Notes: generated by a model not told the origin, from the letters alone. A stretch of 64,000 bases of DNA from Endotrypanum monterogeii (GCA_000333855.2 CM007345.1:280724-344723), one strand, 5' to 3'; positions 50,670 to 61,624 are shown, numbered from the stretch's first letter. A program made the numbers and translations.

Positions 50670-53600
50670 ATGTACTCGAGACCTCATCGTCTCACACCGC
50701 GGAAGTTATCTGTTTCTCCGAGTTATCCAGGTCGTCGAGCCGCGCTCGCCCCGGAACCCGCTCCTTCATCACCACGTCATGGAGTAGTGCAGGGGCCGCT
50801 TACTACCACAACAGTGACCACCCGCGTAGTGCAGGAGGAAGTACCCTCTGCCGAAGGCGATGCTCGCTGTCATTCCGATAGGGTTCGAGGTTTCTCTGTG
50901 CCTGCCTCCCTACGCTACCGCGGCAGAGAACCGGTGCCGCGACACCCACGGCGTGCGGCGTCTACCACAAATGTCAGGAATGAAGCCGATCTCCGTGAGC
51001 TGCGACAAACACGCTCCCTCTTTCTCTGTGGTCGTGGCTTGCTCTCACTACGGCATATCCAGCACTTGCCAGACATGTTGTCTCTGCGCTTTCTTAGCGC
51101 CCACATGAACAACATCAAGGCACTGGATAGTCGGTGCCTATGCACTCTACGGCACCTGGTGGAGCTCGACTTGAGCGCGAACGAGCTGCGGGATATACCC
51201 GAGAGGTGCTGGGAGGGACTTGGCCATCTTAGGCGCCTGAACTTGTCTAGCAACCAGTTGGCCAAACTCGGTCCAACTGATTTTTGCTCTCTCATTTCGT
51301 TACAGTGGCTTTCCCTCGGGTTCAATAACATTCAGGATATATCAGGACTGCGCTCGGTGCCAGCATCTGCACCACTCGCTTATGTGGATCTCTGTGCGAA
51401 CCGTATCGAAACGCTAGATGAAGTCATCGACGCCCTGTCCCTTCACCAAGCGCATCTGCAGGAGCTGCGGCTGGAGTCACCCTCATCTCGGCCGTCTATG
51501 GTGACAACTGCAACAGGCGCTGGGGTTCTTTCCTCTCTCGCCACGACGAGCGGGTTTCTTGGCGACAGTGAGGGCGCTGCAGCTGCTCACTGGCTCATCC
51601 ATGAAAACCCATGCTGCTTCTCTCCCTTCTCAGCGATGCAGGGCGCGAGCGGGGATACATCGGGGAGCATCGGTGCTAATGACAGTTACACCACTCCAAC
51701 CTACGTGGAGCGACTTCTCTCGTCCTTTCCGTTTCTGCTCGTCGTGAATGGCGTCTCCTACGGTGTGGACCCCTTGCATGCTCTTCGTCAGCAGCGTCCG
51801 TCTCAGAAACTGGGGGCCTGGGCAGCGGAGACGCGCGTGGCTGAGGTCACGACACCTGTCGCGGATACACCGCCTCTTGCGATACCGTGCAACCCCGAGA
51901 CGAGCACCCGGGACCATACCCTGCATCCTTTGGCCTCCTCGCAAGGGAGTGTGGGGAAATTCGATGACGATAGCATCCCCCCTAGCGAACAGTTTTCGCG
52001 GCTGCTCAGAAGGCAACTTCTCCACCTGCGAAGATCGTCGTCGTCGTCCTCGGGATCGACGTCGTCAGACTCGTTGAAGGAAGCTGACAAGCGCCATCGC
52101 AGTCATGACCGCCGGCGTTCCCACAGCAGGTCTCGAAGGCGCAAATCATCGCGTTGCTGTGTGGGTACTTCCTCACCCCTCTCCTCTTCTTCTCGGCAGG
52201 CGTCATTTCAGCCCAGCCGTCGTTCGGCCGCTGGGGGGCGAGATGCGGGTGAGGTGGGGCCGTCATCCGAGGGAGTGGGACGTGCCGTGAAGAGGCCGGG
52301 GTTGGCAGAAAACGATTCCAAAGTGTCTCGACTCTCACCAGTCGAGATGCACCATAGGGATGGGGGACGCACCATCACGGTGGATACAGCGAACCGGCAG
52401 GACCAACCACCGCAACGTGTTGGTCGGCGGACTGCAGTCGTAAAGCCACGCCGTGCTTCTCTGCGGCGGCGTTCGTCATCTAACACGTCTCTCTCCGTGA
52501 CGTCGCCACTATCTGGTATTGTTTCGTCTCCGTCCGTGGTGTCGCCGTCGGCAGCACACGATCGGCCTAGCGACCAAAGGCCACAGATGATGTCGTCATC
52601 GCCCAGCACAGTAATTTCGCATGCTCGCAAGCTGCGATTTGAGGCGGTTGCAGCAGAGGCGTCCTATGCACCTTCTGGGACCCTGTCATCCGGGCAGCCA
52701 GTATCGTCCGCCGACAAGGGCTCTGATACGATTCCTTTGGCGTCCCCCTCTCCCGCTGGAGTCACCGACACCAGTGATCTCTCTCCACCGCCTGCGGTCG
52801 CTGGCACGGTGTTGAGTGTTGCAGTCAAGGAAAGATTCTCTGTTGATCCTTCTCCTCCCTTTTCCGGTACCGGTCCCGTTGCAACACTGCAGTGGAAGCC
52901 AAAACAGATTTCCCGTGGAACCTCCACAGATTTCGGCGCGGAAGCACCATCGACACTGGCGCGTGAGGCGGAGTTGATGGCGCAGGTGGAACAGTTGCAG
53001 GAGCATCTGGCGCTCCGTACCACAACAATCAATGATTTGCGTCGGCACCTCCATCTCACACGCACCCAGTACGTCGAGGAGCAGCGTGAGGCTCAACATC
53101 GACAGAGGCAGCTCCGCAGTCAGGTGTCAGCGCTCAAGGACGAGCTGGCGCGCCGGGGTGAAGAGATGACCATTGTGCAACGCAAGCAGCAGGTACAACT
53201 CAATCGAGCGGTGGAGTCTGTGAAGGCGGAATGGGTGCGGCGGCATAAGGAATCCGAAGCGCTCCGTGCTGAGGCAGCGACGAAAGCGGCGGAGGCGTGG
53301 GAAGAATGCCTTGCGCGTGTCGAGAAAGAAAAGTTGCATGCACAGCAAACTCTCACTGTTAAAGCTGCAGAGCTTGCGACGCTCGAGAGGCAAATCGAGG
53401 CAATGTGGGCCGATATGCAGGCTATGCGAGACGGGGCTGCTACGCAGCAGCGCAACTGGTCTGCAAGGACAAGACTGTTGCTCTTGGAGGCAGAGCAGCG
53501 GTCCTCGCTGGAGAGCGCTGCTGCAGCTTCACGTGCACTGCTGAGTCGTGTATTTCATGAAAAAGCAATGCGTCTTTACATGGAGGCGCTGTACGAGGCG

Positions 53601-54938
53601 GATCGCTGCAGAGAGCGGGCAGAAGAAGCCCTGCGAGAGCAAAGGGTCGCATGGTGTGCTCAGATGGCTGCATACGAAGATGCCCTGCGTCATGCCGCGT
53701 CCGAAGTTATACATGCCGTCGCAGGTGGGCACAAGGCGGTCTATGCCGCATCGCTCCCTCCTTCGCCAACGTTGCCTGATGGGTCCGAGGAGCCGCCCAT
53801 GACGCAAGCCGCTGCTCCATCGACGGTGGGTGGGGACATGGCAGCTCCACAGTCGAAGCCGCTACCGCACAGGGACCATAGCGATAACCGTCAGGCTATC
53901 TGTGTGCGAGAAGATACCCAAGGGAAGAATCCCATAAGGGAGTGTGCGCCGCTGACCAAGGAAAGATCGGCTGCAGATGACAGTGCACTGCTGTCAGCAG
54001 CCACCGCCGTCTCGCACCATGCTACTCGGGAAGACGACAGCAACTTGGGCGCGGCGACTGTATGCGGGGCCATTCCCGATGCGCGGATGCGGATTCCGGA
54101 CGAGCCTACCGAGGGTTCGGTAGCAGGTTACTGGAAGAGTGCGTGTGAGCGCGTCGAGGCGCAGCTGCGCCGTGTGGAGGCTGCACTGCACGTCGCCACT
54201 CGAACTCAGCAGACCATGGCTGCAGAGAATACGCGCTTGCTCAATCAAGCCGAGGCACTGGAGACGGAGAAACAGGAGGCTGTTGTCGCGTTGCAGTCCT
54301 CCTCCAGTGTTGCCGCTCAGGAGCGGGAAAATTTGCTGCGCACGCTGCACACATTGCGGGCTGACATGGAAAAAAAAGATGCGGCCCTAGATGCGTTAGA
54401 GGAGGAGGCGCACGAAAAGCTGAACGAAAAGCGGCACCGTATCGCAGAGCTGGAAGGCGCTATGGAGGAGCTGTCGACGAAGCAGACACGTACAACAGAG
54501 GTTAACGCGTCGATGCGTGAGGAGCTAGAGGCGGCACGAACGGCAGTGGAGCGTCTGCAGCAAGAGCTAAGCGACGCAAAGGAGCGGTGCAAGACGGTGA
54601 CACACCTGCAGACAGAACAAGTTCCAGATCTGGAGCGCAAGCAACGCGAGCTTTCCGAGCTTCTCGCCACCCGAAACGTGGAGGCTCACCAACATCAGCT
54701 GGAGAAGGGGACGCTAGTTCACACCCTCATCGCCGCGCGAGAGCAACTGGTGCGACTGCACGAGTCCCACGCGCATCTCCTCGAGGCGCACGCGAGCGCC
54801 AAGGAGCAGGTCACTCGACTTCAGGCGGAGCTCGACACAGCGAAGCGGCAGGTCAGCGACCTTCAAGAGGCGACCCGTGCGAAAAAAAAGGCCACCCTTG
54901 AGGTATTATCACATTTGATGGCGAGTGACGCACTTTAG
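50670..54938 (+). CDS. Leucine-rich-repeat and coiled-coil protein
   Basis: 1422 residues. After a Pro/Arg-rich start, residues about 110-270 hold six or so leucine-rich repeats with clear LxxLxLxxNxL units (LVELDLSANELRDIP, LRRLNLSSNQLAKLG, LQWLSLGFNNIQDIS, LAYVDLCANRIETLD), forming a binding surface. Residues about 450-520 are Ser- and Arg/Lys-rich (SSSSSSGSTSSDSL, then KRHRSHDRRRSHSRSRRRK), resembling SR-type or nuclear-localisation sequence. Residues about 760-1020 and 1150-1417 are long, highly charged coiled coils separated by a flexible linker. Such LRR plus coiled-coil proteins are common in trypanosomatid flagellar and basal-body structures, so a cytoskeletal role is plausible but inferred. 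No signal peptide or membrane span. The start is the first ATG after the likely acceptor. Confidence 0.88.
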   Translation: MYSRPHRLTPRKLSVSPSYPGRRAALAPEPAPSSPRHGVVQGPLTTTTVTTRVVQEEVPSAEGDARCHSDRVRGFSVPASLRYRGREPVPRHPRRAASTTNVRNEADLRELRQTRSLFLCGRGLLSLRHIQHLPDMLSLRFLSAHMNNIKALDSRCLCTLRHLVELDLSANELRDIPERCWEGLGHLRRLNLSSNQLAKLGPTDFCSLISLQWLSLGFNNIQDISGLRSVPASAPLAYVDLCANRIETLDEVIDALSLHQAHLQELRLESPSSRPSMVTTATGAGVLSSLATTSGFLGDSEGAAAAHWLIHENPCCFSPFSAMQGASGDTSGSIGANDSYTTPTYVERLLSSFPFLLVVNGVSYGVDPLHALRQQRPSQKLGAWAAETRVAEVTTPVADTPPLAIPCNPETSTRDHTLHPLASSQGSVGKFDDDSIPPSEQFSRLLRRQLLHLRRSSSSSSGSTSSDSLKEADKRHRSHDRRRSHSRSRRRKSSRCCVGTSSPLSSSSRQASFQPSRRSAAGGRDAGEVGPSSEGVGRAVKRPGLAENDSKVSRLSPVEMHHRDGGRTITVDTANRQDQPPQRVGRRTAVVKPRRASLRRRSSSNTSLSVTSPLSGIVSSPSVVSPSAAHDRPSDQRPQMMSSSPSTVISHARKLRFEAVAAEASYAPSGTLSSGQPVSSADKGSDTIPLASPSPAGVTDTSDLSPPPAVAGTVLSVAVKERFSVDPSPPFSGTGPVATLQWKPKQISRGTSTDFGAEAPSTLAREAELMAQVEQLQEHLALRTTTINDLRRHLHLTRTQYVEEQREAQHRQRQLRSQVSALKDELARRGEEMTIVQRKQQVQLNRAVESVKAEWVRRHKESEALRAEAATKAAEAWEECLARVEKEKLHAQQTLTVKAAELATLERQIEAMWADMQAMRDGAATQQRNWSARTRLLLLEAEQRSSLESAAAASRALLSRVFHEKAMRLYMEALYEADRCRERAEEALREQRVAWCAQMAAYEDALRHAASEVIHAVAGGHKAVYAASLPPSPTLPDGSEEPPMTQAAAPSTVGGDMAAPQSKPLPHRDHSDNRQAICVREDTQGKNPIRECAPLTKERSAADDSALLSAATAVSHHATREDDSNLGAATVCGAIPDARMRIPDEPTEGSVAGYWKSACERVEAQLRRVEAALHVATRTQQTMAAENTRLLNQAEALETEKQEAVVALQSSSSVAAQERENLLRTLHTLRADMEKKDAALDALEEEAHEKLNEKRHRIAELEGAMEELSTKQTRTTEVNASMREELEAARTAVERLQQELSDAKERCKTVTHLQTEQVPDLERKQRELSELLATRNVEAHQHQLEKGTLVHTLIAAREQLVRLHESHAHLLEAHASAKEQVTRLQAELDTAKRQVSDLQEATRAKKKATLEVLSHLMASDAL

Positions 54939-55682
54939 CCCAGCCCGGGAGGGGGGGGGTGAGGTGATCACGGGATGCTGGAAAAGGTCTCTCTGTGTGT
55001 CTGTGTCTTTGCTCTGGGACATGTGTGCATCTACTAGCACAATAGTGCACCATTGCTATGGGAACTCAAAAGGGACAACGTCAAAGCCATCAGTGTGTGG
55101 ACACGACTCTCCGGACGCATTCCCATGTATATACATACATCCGCGTGCCCTAAATTGAGTAGATTCGCGTAATCTATCTTCAACAACTAACTTGGCCTCT
55201 CTTCACGCGCATTCTGTTCCGTCTGCGTCCACCTTTCATGCAATCTATGGCTCTCATATTCGTTCCTGTTGGACCATACCCCTGCTTTTCATTCTCATTC
55301 CACCCTCTCTTGTCTTATTTGTTGATCTCGCGTAACATTCTGCGCCATTCACAGTCTTGCTCACTTTTTAGAGGGCCCTCTGTCAGGCGCGTAGGCACAC
55401 ATCTCGCACATCGTTTGCCCCTCCCCGCCAACGATATAGCGGAAAGTGCTTACATCATCTGCACAGGGTACTCAATATCACGGTCTCGTGTGAAAGAGTT
55501 CGCACAGCAGGCGGAGGGGTCAAGGCGTAGACTCCCCACTTCCCTCGCGTTTTCGGTGAGTGCTCTGCTAACTGTTCATACCCTCCCCCCGCCCCCTTCC
55601 CTGCCTCCACACGCGTGTGTGTGTGTGTGTGTGTGTGCCCTTGCACGGCAGCCGGTGCCTCATCGGAGGGAGGTCATTTGAG
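54939..55682. other. Spacer
   Basis: No gene seen. Has a G9 run near 54950 and a GT array (about 55615-55637) preceded by a C-rich tract. Confidence 0.6.
55579..55651 (+). promoter_or_regulatory. Candidate trans-splice acceptor for uL23m
   Basis: A C-rich pyrimidine tract (55579-55605) and a GT array precede AG at 55650-55651, 32 bases before the ATG. Confidence 0.35.
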
Positions 55683-56453
55683 ATGAGTGCTCTCAGCAGT
55701 CAGCGCGCCGTTGCTTGTGGCATGTCGCGCACTACCACTATTGTCTTTGCGTCTAGCTGGCGGTCTTGCGACGTGGTAGGCAACAGTAGCTCCTGCGCGA
55801 CGACGTCATCGCTCGTCACGGCAAGGCGAGGTCGTTTTTACCGTCCGCTGGCAAACCAGGGTATCAACCTCTGGCGCTCCCGTATGGGCCGCATCCACAA
55901 GGGATGGACAACGTGGGAATACAGTCGAGACGCGATCCCGGATCCACGACCGTTCCCGGAGCCTGCTGTGAACAACTACTTTGGCCGCTCCCGCATATGG
56001 AACCCGATTGCCGGCAAGATCGGTGTCGTCAACCGAAAGGCCGAGGAGTGGGGATGGCCACATCAACGGCCCCCACCCACAGGTTTGCGTCAATCACCGG
56101 AGTACTTCCCATTTTTCTTTAGTCGGTATTTTCCTGATGTTGAGGTGCGGTTGGTGCTCGATAGTGTCCTGAACAACGAGACGACGCGGCCCGTTTTCCT
56201 CATTCCCCAAGATATGTCGAAGCAAGAGCTGGTGAACTACCTCAGGAACATCTACTCGATTGACAATGTCGTGCGCATCAGCGTACGCAACATGCGCGGG
56301 CGGCGCTTCAAAAACGAGGTGGGCGAAATCAAAAGCTTGCCAGACTACAAGGTAGCCGTAGTCGAGCTCGACTCACCGGTGTCGATTGAGTTCAAGCAGA
56401 TCAAGGGTACAGAGGACACTCCTGATAACAAACCGCAAGCACAAATATCATGA
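55683..56453 (+). CDS. Mitochondrial large-subunit ribosomal protein uL23m
   Basis: 256 residues. The C-terminal part (about residues 145-240) has the uL23 ribosomal fold: VRLVLDSVLNNETTRPVFLI, the helix MSKQELVNYLRNIYSIDNVV, and the strand-loop-strand RISVRNMRGRRFKNEVGEI with the basic loop and the KVAVVEL strand at the end. uL23 binds 23S-type rRNA near the exit of the polypeptide tunnel. The N-terminal half (about 40-140) is an extension rich in Arg, Trp and Pro (RRGRFYRPLANQGINLWRSR), typical of enlarged trypanosomatid mitoribosomal proteins, and the first 40 residues are Ser/Arg/Thr-rich with few acids, suiting a mitochondrial presequence. An internal ATG at 55722 is an alternative start. 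The mitochondrial rather than cytosolic assignment rests on the presequence and extension. Confidence 0.85.
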   Translation: MSALSSQRAVACGMSRTTTIVFASSWRSCDVVGNSSSCATTSSLVTARRGRFYRPLANQGINLWRSRMGRIHKGWTTWEYSRDAIPDPRPFPEPAVNNYFGRSRIWNPIAGKIGVVNRKAEEWGWPHQRPPPTGLRQSPEYFPFFFSRYFPDVEVRLVLDSVLNNETTRPVFLIPQDMSKQELVNYLRNIYSIDNVVRISVRNMRGRRFKNEVGEIKSLPDYKVAVVELDSPVSIEFKQIKGTEDTPDNKPQAQIS

Positions 56454-56525
56454 GACGTTAGCGCTCGTGATCCAAGATTGTCAGGCTCATGTTTTGGACC
56501 TCTGACGCCCGTGTTTCTCTCTCTC

Positions 56526-56541
56526 TGTGTGTGTGTGTGTG

Positions 56542-56572
<31 letters not shown>
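56526..56572. repeat. GT microsatellite
   Basis: About 23 GT units with one GC interruption, in the uL23m 3' region. Confidence 0.9.
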
Positions 56573-57110
56573 ACGTATGATAACGGCCATTTTTTTTTTT
56601 CGCGCCAACACGAAGGCAAAAAAAAAAAGAGAAAAATGATCTCGCCATGGACAGGTGCGCATTGCTCGCTTCGCCGTTACCGAGATGAGCTGAAGGCTTG
56701 TATGTTATACGACTGCGAAGTTGAGGTGCAGAACTGCGGTGTAGAGTCGCACGTAGCGGCAATAGTGCGCATCACCCCTTGGACCACGTCGTCTTCTTCA
56801 CCATCTATTTTTTTTTCTTCACGCACACTGGCAGGGTCCTTCTCCCTCAACGGGTTGAAGGACCCTCACTCCGTTCCCTCTCCTTCCCCCTCCCCCCGAT
56901 GAATGCACGGTGGAAAGTGTGGGTACGAGCATCCAGAGTGGCTATATTACAGGATAGTCACTTGCCACATATATTGTCATCACCAACCAACATCCTCACC
57001 TTTGCCTGCACACTGACACATTTCTTCTAGTCCCTACTGCGCACGAACAACAACGCAACAGTAACATATATATATATATATATATATAACCCTCTGTGTC
57101 TGTGTGTGTG

Positions 57111-57133
57111 TGTATTTCTCGATCTCTTGTCAG
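57111..57133 (+). promoter_or_regulatory. Candidate trans-splice acceptor for the gene at 57138
   Basis: A short pyrimidine-rich tract ends CTTGTCAG (AG at 57132-57133), four bases before the ATG. Confidence 0.4.
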
Positions 57134-57137
57134 CAAC

Positions 57138-58145
57138 ATGCGCCATTTACAGCCGCGTTGTTGGGCATGCCTTGTCTCCTACACCACCCTGATGGCACTT
57201 CTCACCGCTGTCTACCTGCTGTCGTCTTGGGGGCGGCTAGGGGAAGTGCAGCTGCACAGTGACAGTGACCCTGTAATGAACAACGTTAACTTCGCCGAGC
57301 TCGTCGTCGTCTTTTTTTTTCACGCATTGCACCTCGTCTGCCTCGCACTGTTTCTGTTTGGCTACAGGTCCAAGGACAAAATGACTTTGGGATGTTCATT
57401 GTTACTGGCCTGCACCCTCGTATACATCCTTTTTTACGGGTGCATTATTCTCGTGGGGCTCCTAGAGAAGCAGAGCGCCCTCGGCTACCGTGGGGCAGTA
57501 GAAACACACCCGCACGGGAAAGAGACCCACGCGTATGAGGCTGAGGTGGACGGCACCGATGGTGCCATCGCCGTCGCTGGCGCCGCAGCTGTCTCATTCG
57601 GCGAGACGCAGCGTGAGGCGAGCCGCGCTACAGCGAAGAGAAGCAGCGGTAGCTTGGGCACCTGCGGCGTTGCCTCAGTGCGTACAGGTGAGCTTCTCAC
57701 CTACATAGAACTCGGGTGGACGGTGCTTGAGACCTTGGTGGAGGTGCTGGCTACCATAATCAGCGGTCCAGATACTCGTCTCACAGGCGATGGCGACAGC
57801 GGCGCCAGCTTCCGTCGTCACCCCGATGGCACCTCTGAGTTGGCTGAGGTTCCTTTTTCCGGGGTGCATCGAACGAGTTTATGTATGCTGAACTTGGTCG
57901 GATTGGCTTTCTCGATCTGGGGTATAATGCAGTTCGGTGTGAGCCTCGATGCCCCACCCTTACCATTGAAGAACTTGTCTTCAAGGCACTCCGCAGCGGC
58001 GCTGTCGGAGCTGCTTGTTGCTCGTGGCGACAGTGACCATAGTGGTGATACTCAGGCTGCTAGCGGGAAAAGCCTGCATCGCAGCAGTTCTGAGGGACTC
58101 TGTCGCCGCTTCAGCACAACCGTCCAGAGCTGCGCGAGGGACTAA
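57138..58145 (+). CDS. Multi-pass membrane protein of unknown function
   Basis: 335 residues, not recognised. Three hydrophobic helices lie near the N-terminus (about residues 9-31 CLVSYTTLMALLTAVYLL, 52-76 ELVVVFFFHALHLVCLALFL, 83-107 LGCSLLLACTLVYILFYGC). A hydrophilic region of about 70 residues follows, then an amphipathic helix (about 184-207, YIELGWTVLETLVEVLATII) and a fourth span (about 250-271, LNLVGLAFSIWGIMQFGV). The C-terminal tail is Ser/Arg-rich. The layout suggests four spans with both ends on the same side. The frame is open for 14 codons further upstream through a GT repeat without an ATG, so the start at 57138 is chosen. No motif points to transport or catalysis. Confidence 0.75.
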   Translation: MRHLQPRCWACLVSYTTLMALLTAVYLLSSWGRLGEVQLHSDSDPVMNNVNFAELVVVFFFHALHLVCLALFLFGYRSKDKMTLGCSLLLACTLVYILFYGCIILVGLLEKQSALGYRGAVETHPHGKETHAYEAEVDGTDGAIAVAGAAAVSFGETQREASRATAKRSSGSLGTCGVASVRTGELLTYIELGWTVLETLVEVLATIISGPDTRLTGDGDSGASFRRHPDGTSELAEVPFSGVHRTSLCMLNLVGLAFSIWGIMQFGVSLDAPPLPLKNLSSRHSAAALSELLVARGDSDHSGDTQAASGKSLHRSSSEGLCRRFSTTVQSCARD

Positions 58146-58833
58146 CAAGAATGAGTGAGTGTCTTTCCGTCGTACGCTATCGTCACTATAACAATATATA
58201 TATATATATATATATTCCTCTCACGTGGCGTCGTTATTTCATGTATCGCCTCCCGCAGAGGTTGACTATCTGCGGACGCTGCACGTCGACTCACTGCTTT
58301 CCTTCCTCACATATCGTTTCAGCTAGAAGAATTATGTCTGCGATGTACAAGGAATTGTACTGGCATGAGCTCATCACGCCACCGAACGCTTTCTAAAACC
58401 TGTGATCCTCTTCTTTTTTTTTTTTTTCGCATCGCGAGCCGCACAATATGGGCAGTGTTCGGTGCAGGCGTCAAGAGGCTCAGAGCCACTGTCAAAGATA
58501 GGGGTGGGGTGTAAATTGCAGACTGGCATTGAATACTTGGCTAGTCGATGTAAATATAATGTGTATATATAATATACCGAAGGTGTATACGCACCCCACC
58601 AGCGAATGAGTACCCGGGAGCTGCCGCCCTGCAACTGAGTTTTTTTACCTCCCTTTTTTTTTCCCCCCCGTCTGTCTCGCCCTCAATTTTCGATTTCTTC
58701 GTTCAACACAAAACACACATACACACACCAATGTTAATGATTTCGTACTTCTCCAGTTGTTCGCTAACGTCTCTCACTTCGCTAATTCAAGCATCGACAC
58801 TTACCCTTAACTCCTGCCATACCACCCAGCATA
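58146..58833. other. Spacer
   Basis: No gene seen. Has a TA array (58194-58214), a T15 run near 58411 and a pyrimidine tract at 58636-58690. Confidence 0.6.
58640..58756 (+). promoter_or_regulatory. Candidate trans-splice acceptor for cyclophilin
   Basis: A strong T/C tract (58640-58690) is followed by AG at 58755-58756 (TTCTCCAG). No ATG lies between it and 58834, whereas an acceptor before 58730 would expose two earlier ATGs. Confidence 0.4.
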
Positions 58834-59367
58834 ATGTCCTACGCTCCTCACTACCCCACCGTACCCTCCAACCCCCAGGTGTGGATGGATGTCGAGATTG
58901 GCGGCAAGCCAGCCGGTCGCGTGACGATGGAGCTCTTCGCTGACGCCGTCCCCAAGACGGCTGAGAACTTCCGTGCACTCTGCACCGGTGAGAAGGGCTT
59001 CGGCTACTCCGGTTCTCCTTTCCACCGCGTCATCCCAGATTTCATGTGCCAGGGCGGCGACTTCACTGCTGGCAACGGCACTGGCGGCAAGTCTATCTAC
59101 GGCAACAAGTTTGCTGATGAGTCTTTCGCTGGCAAGGCCGGCAAGCACTTCGGCCCGGGCACCCTGTCGATGGCCAATGCCGGCCCTAACACGAACGGCT
59201 CTCAGTTCTTCCTGTGCACAGCGCCCACCAGCTGGTTGGACGGCAAGCATGTCGTGTTTGGACAGGTGCTTTCCGGCTACGAGGTCGTCAAGGCGATGGA
59301 GGGCGTCGGCAGCCGCAGTGGCTCTACCTCGCAGCCCGTGCGTGTGGCTGCCTGCGGGCAGGTGTAA
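58834..59367 (+). CDS. CYPA: Cyclophilin A (peptidyl-prolyl cis-trans isomerase)
   Basis: 177 residues, the size of trypanosomatid cyclophilin A. The enzyme isomerises X-Pro bonds and is the cytosolic target of cyclosporin A. The whole fold is present with the standard active-site residues: the catalytic Arg in [16 protein letters not shown], the NGTGG.SIYG loop, [24 protein letters not shown], and the Trp of the cyclosporin pocket in [11 protein letters not shown]. The loop [12 protein letters not shown] carries no extra insertion. There is no signal peptide, so it should be cytosolic. A short N-terminal lead ([15 protein letters not shown]) precedes the core, as in Leishmania homologues. 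Codon use is strongly GC-biased at third positions compared with neighbours (GGC, AAG, CTC), as expected of an abundant protein. Confidence 0.97.
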   Translation: MSYAPHYPTVPSNPQVWMDVEIGGKPAGRVTMELFADAVPKTAENFRALCTGEKGFGYSGSPFHRVIPDFMCQGGDFTAGNGTGGKSIYGNKFADESFAGKAGKHFGPGTLSMANAGPNTNGSQFFLCTAPTSWLDGKHVVFGQVLSGYEVVKAMEGVGSRSGSTSQPVRVAACGQV

Positions 59368-59570
59368 AGGAGTGCATCGACGCTAATCGCTTCTCGGTGA
59401 GGAAAACAGAGAGAATCGGGTCTGAGTGATACCACAGCACACTCCACGGAGACGAATGAGAGAATTAAGGATGGGGGCATGAGGAGTTTGGTGCAGAGGA
59501 TTACTGGGGTCACTTCGATGCTGGAAGCTGATGAGAAACAAGGGCTATGTACGTACACACATATTTAATT

Positions 59571-59577
<7 letters not shown>

Positions 59578-59616
<39 letters not shown>
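59578..59616. repeat. TA microsatellite
   Basis: About 17 TA units in the cyclophilin 3' region. Confidence 0.85.
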
Positions 59617-61436
59617 GTGGTGTGTACGCACACGTGTGTAGCTGCGCTTCTCTGGGCATGCTGGTGAATGTCGTAGCAACATAAGATGCACGAACGCCAA
59701 CACAAACACACACACACACACAATCACACCAAGTTACCCATCTGAGTTTCTCCCCGCTGAGTTCTCTTTTTTTCCCCCCTTTTTGCCCCTCTGTGAGTTT
59801 TATCTCTCTCTCTCTGTCATAAAACCCAACATGACAGCCGCTGTCATCCTTTTGTGTTGGTGTGCGGGCGTTTCTCTCTCCCTCCTTTCTTCGGTCTTTC
59901 TGTGTGTACCCCTCTCCCTGAGTGGTCCTTCCAATTTTATTTGGTGGGGTATATATATTTTTTTTCTTGTCGGCCGACATTCCCCCCCCCTCCCCTCTTT
60001 CGTATTGTCATGTCTTTTTTTTTTTTTAGTGTCTTCGCTATCCAGGAAGTGTCTCCCATTTCTTTACGGTGTGTCTCTGTGTGTGTATGTCCCTGTTTGT
60101 CTGGAGACAACCCTCCCGTTTGCCCTACACACATCCACACCCGCAAACTAGAAGGAAGACATGTTCTAGAAAAAAAAAAAGTAACAGAGCCAAATTCACG
60201 GTTTGTGTTGCGTGTGCTTTGTCTGTCTCTGTGACCGTGTATTTACGGATATATATTTTTACCTCATTTTACCACTTTTTTTCTTTTTTTTTTTTGTTGT
60301 TACGCGAAATGCCGAGAGCTCAAAAAAAAAAAATTGATATATAAAACGGAATCAATCCAGTCAAGTACAAACGCAATCCACATACGTATATATGTATTTT
60401 CTTTGGGACGTACACCGTGCCCATTAACACAAGCACGTGCGGTCGACAGGCGCTTCTGTGTGCCGTGACGCACCGTGACTACGTGGTCCCCCAGAGGAGC
60501 AAGTCGTCAAGAAGGGAGGTATCAGAGAGTGAAGTCGGGGTGTTGCATATGGAACGTCGCGTCTGTCGCTCTCGTTTCGATGCTTACATCCCTCCTCTCT
60601 CCTTGCAGAACCTACACGGGACGAAGGACTCGCGAATGTGGCTCCTCTTGAGTATGTGATTTTGCCTCTTCGGAGGCACGGCGCACGTGGAGAGGGGGGG
60701 GGATGTGCGCGACTATGTTCCTCCTGTTCCAGTTTTTTTTTATTGTTTTTATCCAGGCTTGAGTCGCTGAGGCGCTGTTATGTCGCCACTGTGGCTCCTA
60801 TTGTCGAGGGTGACACCCCTTTCATGGTTCGTACTTTCTACTACTATTTCATCCCCCCCCCCCCAACGCACTCCCTCTGAGTACTTCCTCCTTGCGTGCC
60901 TGCACTTTGTACCGACGCGGCCACCTTTACATTCTGCGTCTTGGGGTTGCAACGGTTTCCGATACCGCTGTGTCTCCATCCACTCTTTCGTTTTTTGCGC
61001 CCTTTTCTGTACACTACTGGGTTGTTCGGCATCCGCTCGCTGGCTGTCGGCTCAATAGTTGCGCACTGTCGCCGAAGACCTCATAGATGCACATATTCGA
61101 TTGCACCCGCACACCTACACGTTTTTCAGAAGTAAAAGAAAGATACACGCACAGCTTCCCTTGATCTCAGTGAGAAAGGTACATAGAGAAAGAAGACCTA
61201 CAAGTGCATATACCATATCCGTTCATCCCTCTTTTCTCCCCCCCCTCCTAAAGAAAAGACGAACGTGAAAGCGAACACAACAACAAACATCGCGCATTCG
61301 AGAAAATACTGCGCGCGTACGCATGCACGTGAGCGTTTCGCCTTGACCCTTGTTTTTTTTTTTTTTAGCTCTTGTCTTGACCTCTCCTCACCTGGTGAGT
61401 GTCGTCAAACCGTTAAAAAAAAAGATTTTGCCGCAT

Positions 61437-61472
61437 CTTTTTTTTTCTCCCTCCGCTCCCGGTGAGTGCATA

Positions 61473-61514
<42 letters not shown>
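61437..61514 (+). repeat. Duplicated flank left of the assembly gap
   Basis: A T9 run, TCCCTCCGCTCCCGGTGAGT and a TA array. The same series is repeated at 61545-61622 after the N run, differing only by one extra T. Confidence 0.93.
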
Positions 61515-61544
61515 NNNNNNNNNNNNNNNNNNNNNNNNNNNNNN
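61515..61544. other. Assembly gap (30 N)
   Basis: Thirty undetermined bases placed inside a TA array between two identical segments. Confidence 0.98.
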
Positions 61545-61581
61545 CTTTTTTTTTTCTCCCTCCGCTCCCGGTGAGTGCATA

Positions 61582-61622
<41 letters not shown>
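61545..61622 (+). repeat. Duplicated flank right of the assembly gap
   Basis: Second copy of 61437-61514, followed directly by unique sequence leading into the next gene. Confidence 0.93.

Positions 61623-61624
<2 letters not shown>

Larger units (their letters stand above)
56454..57137. other. Spacer
   Basis: No gene seen. Has a GT array (56526-56572) and a TA array (57067-57088). Confidence 0.6.
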
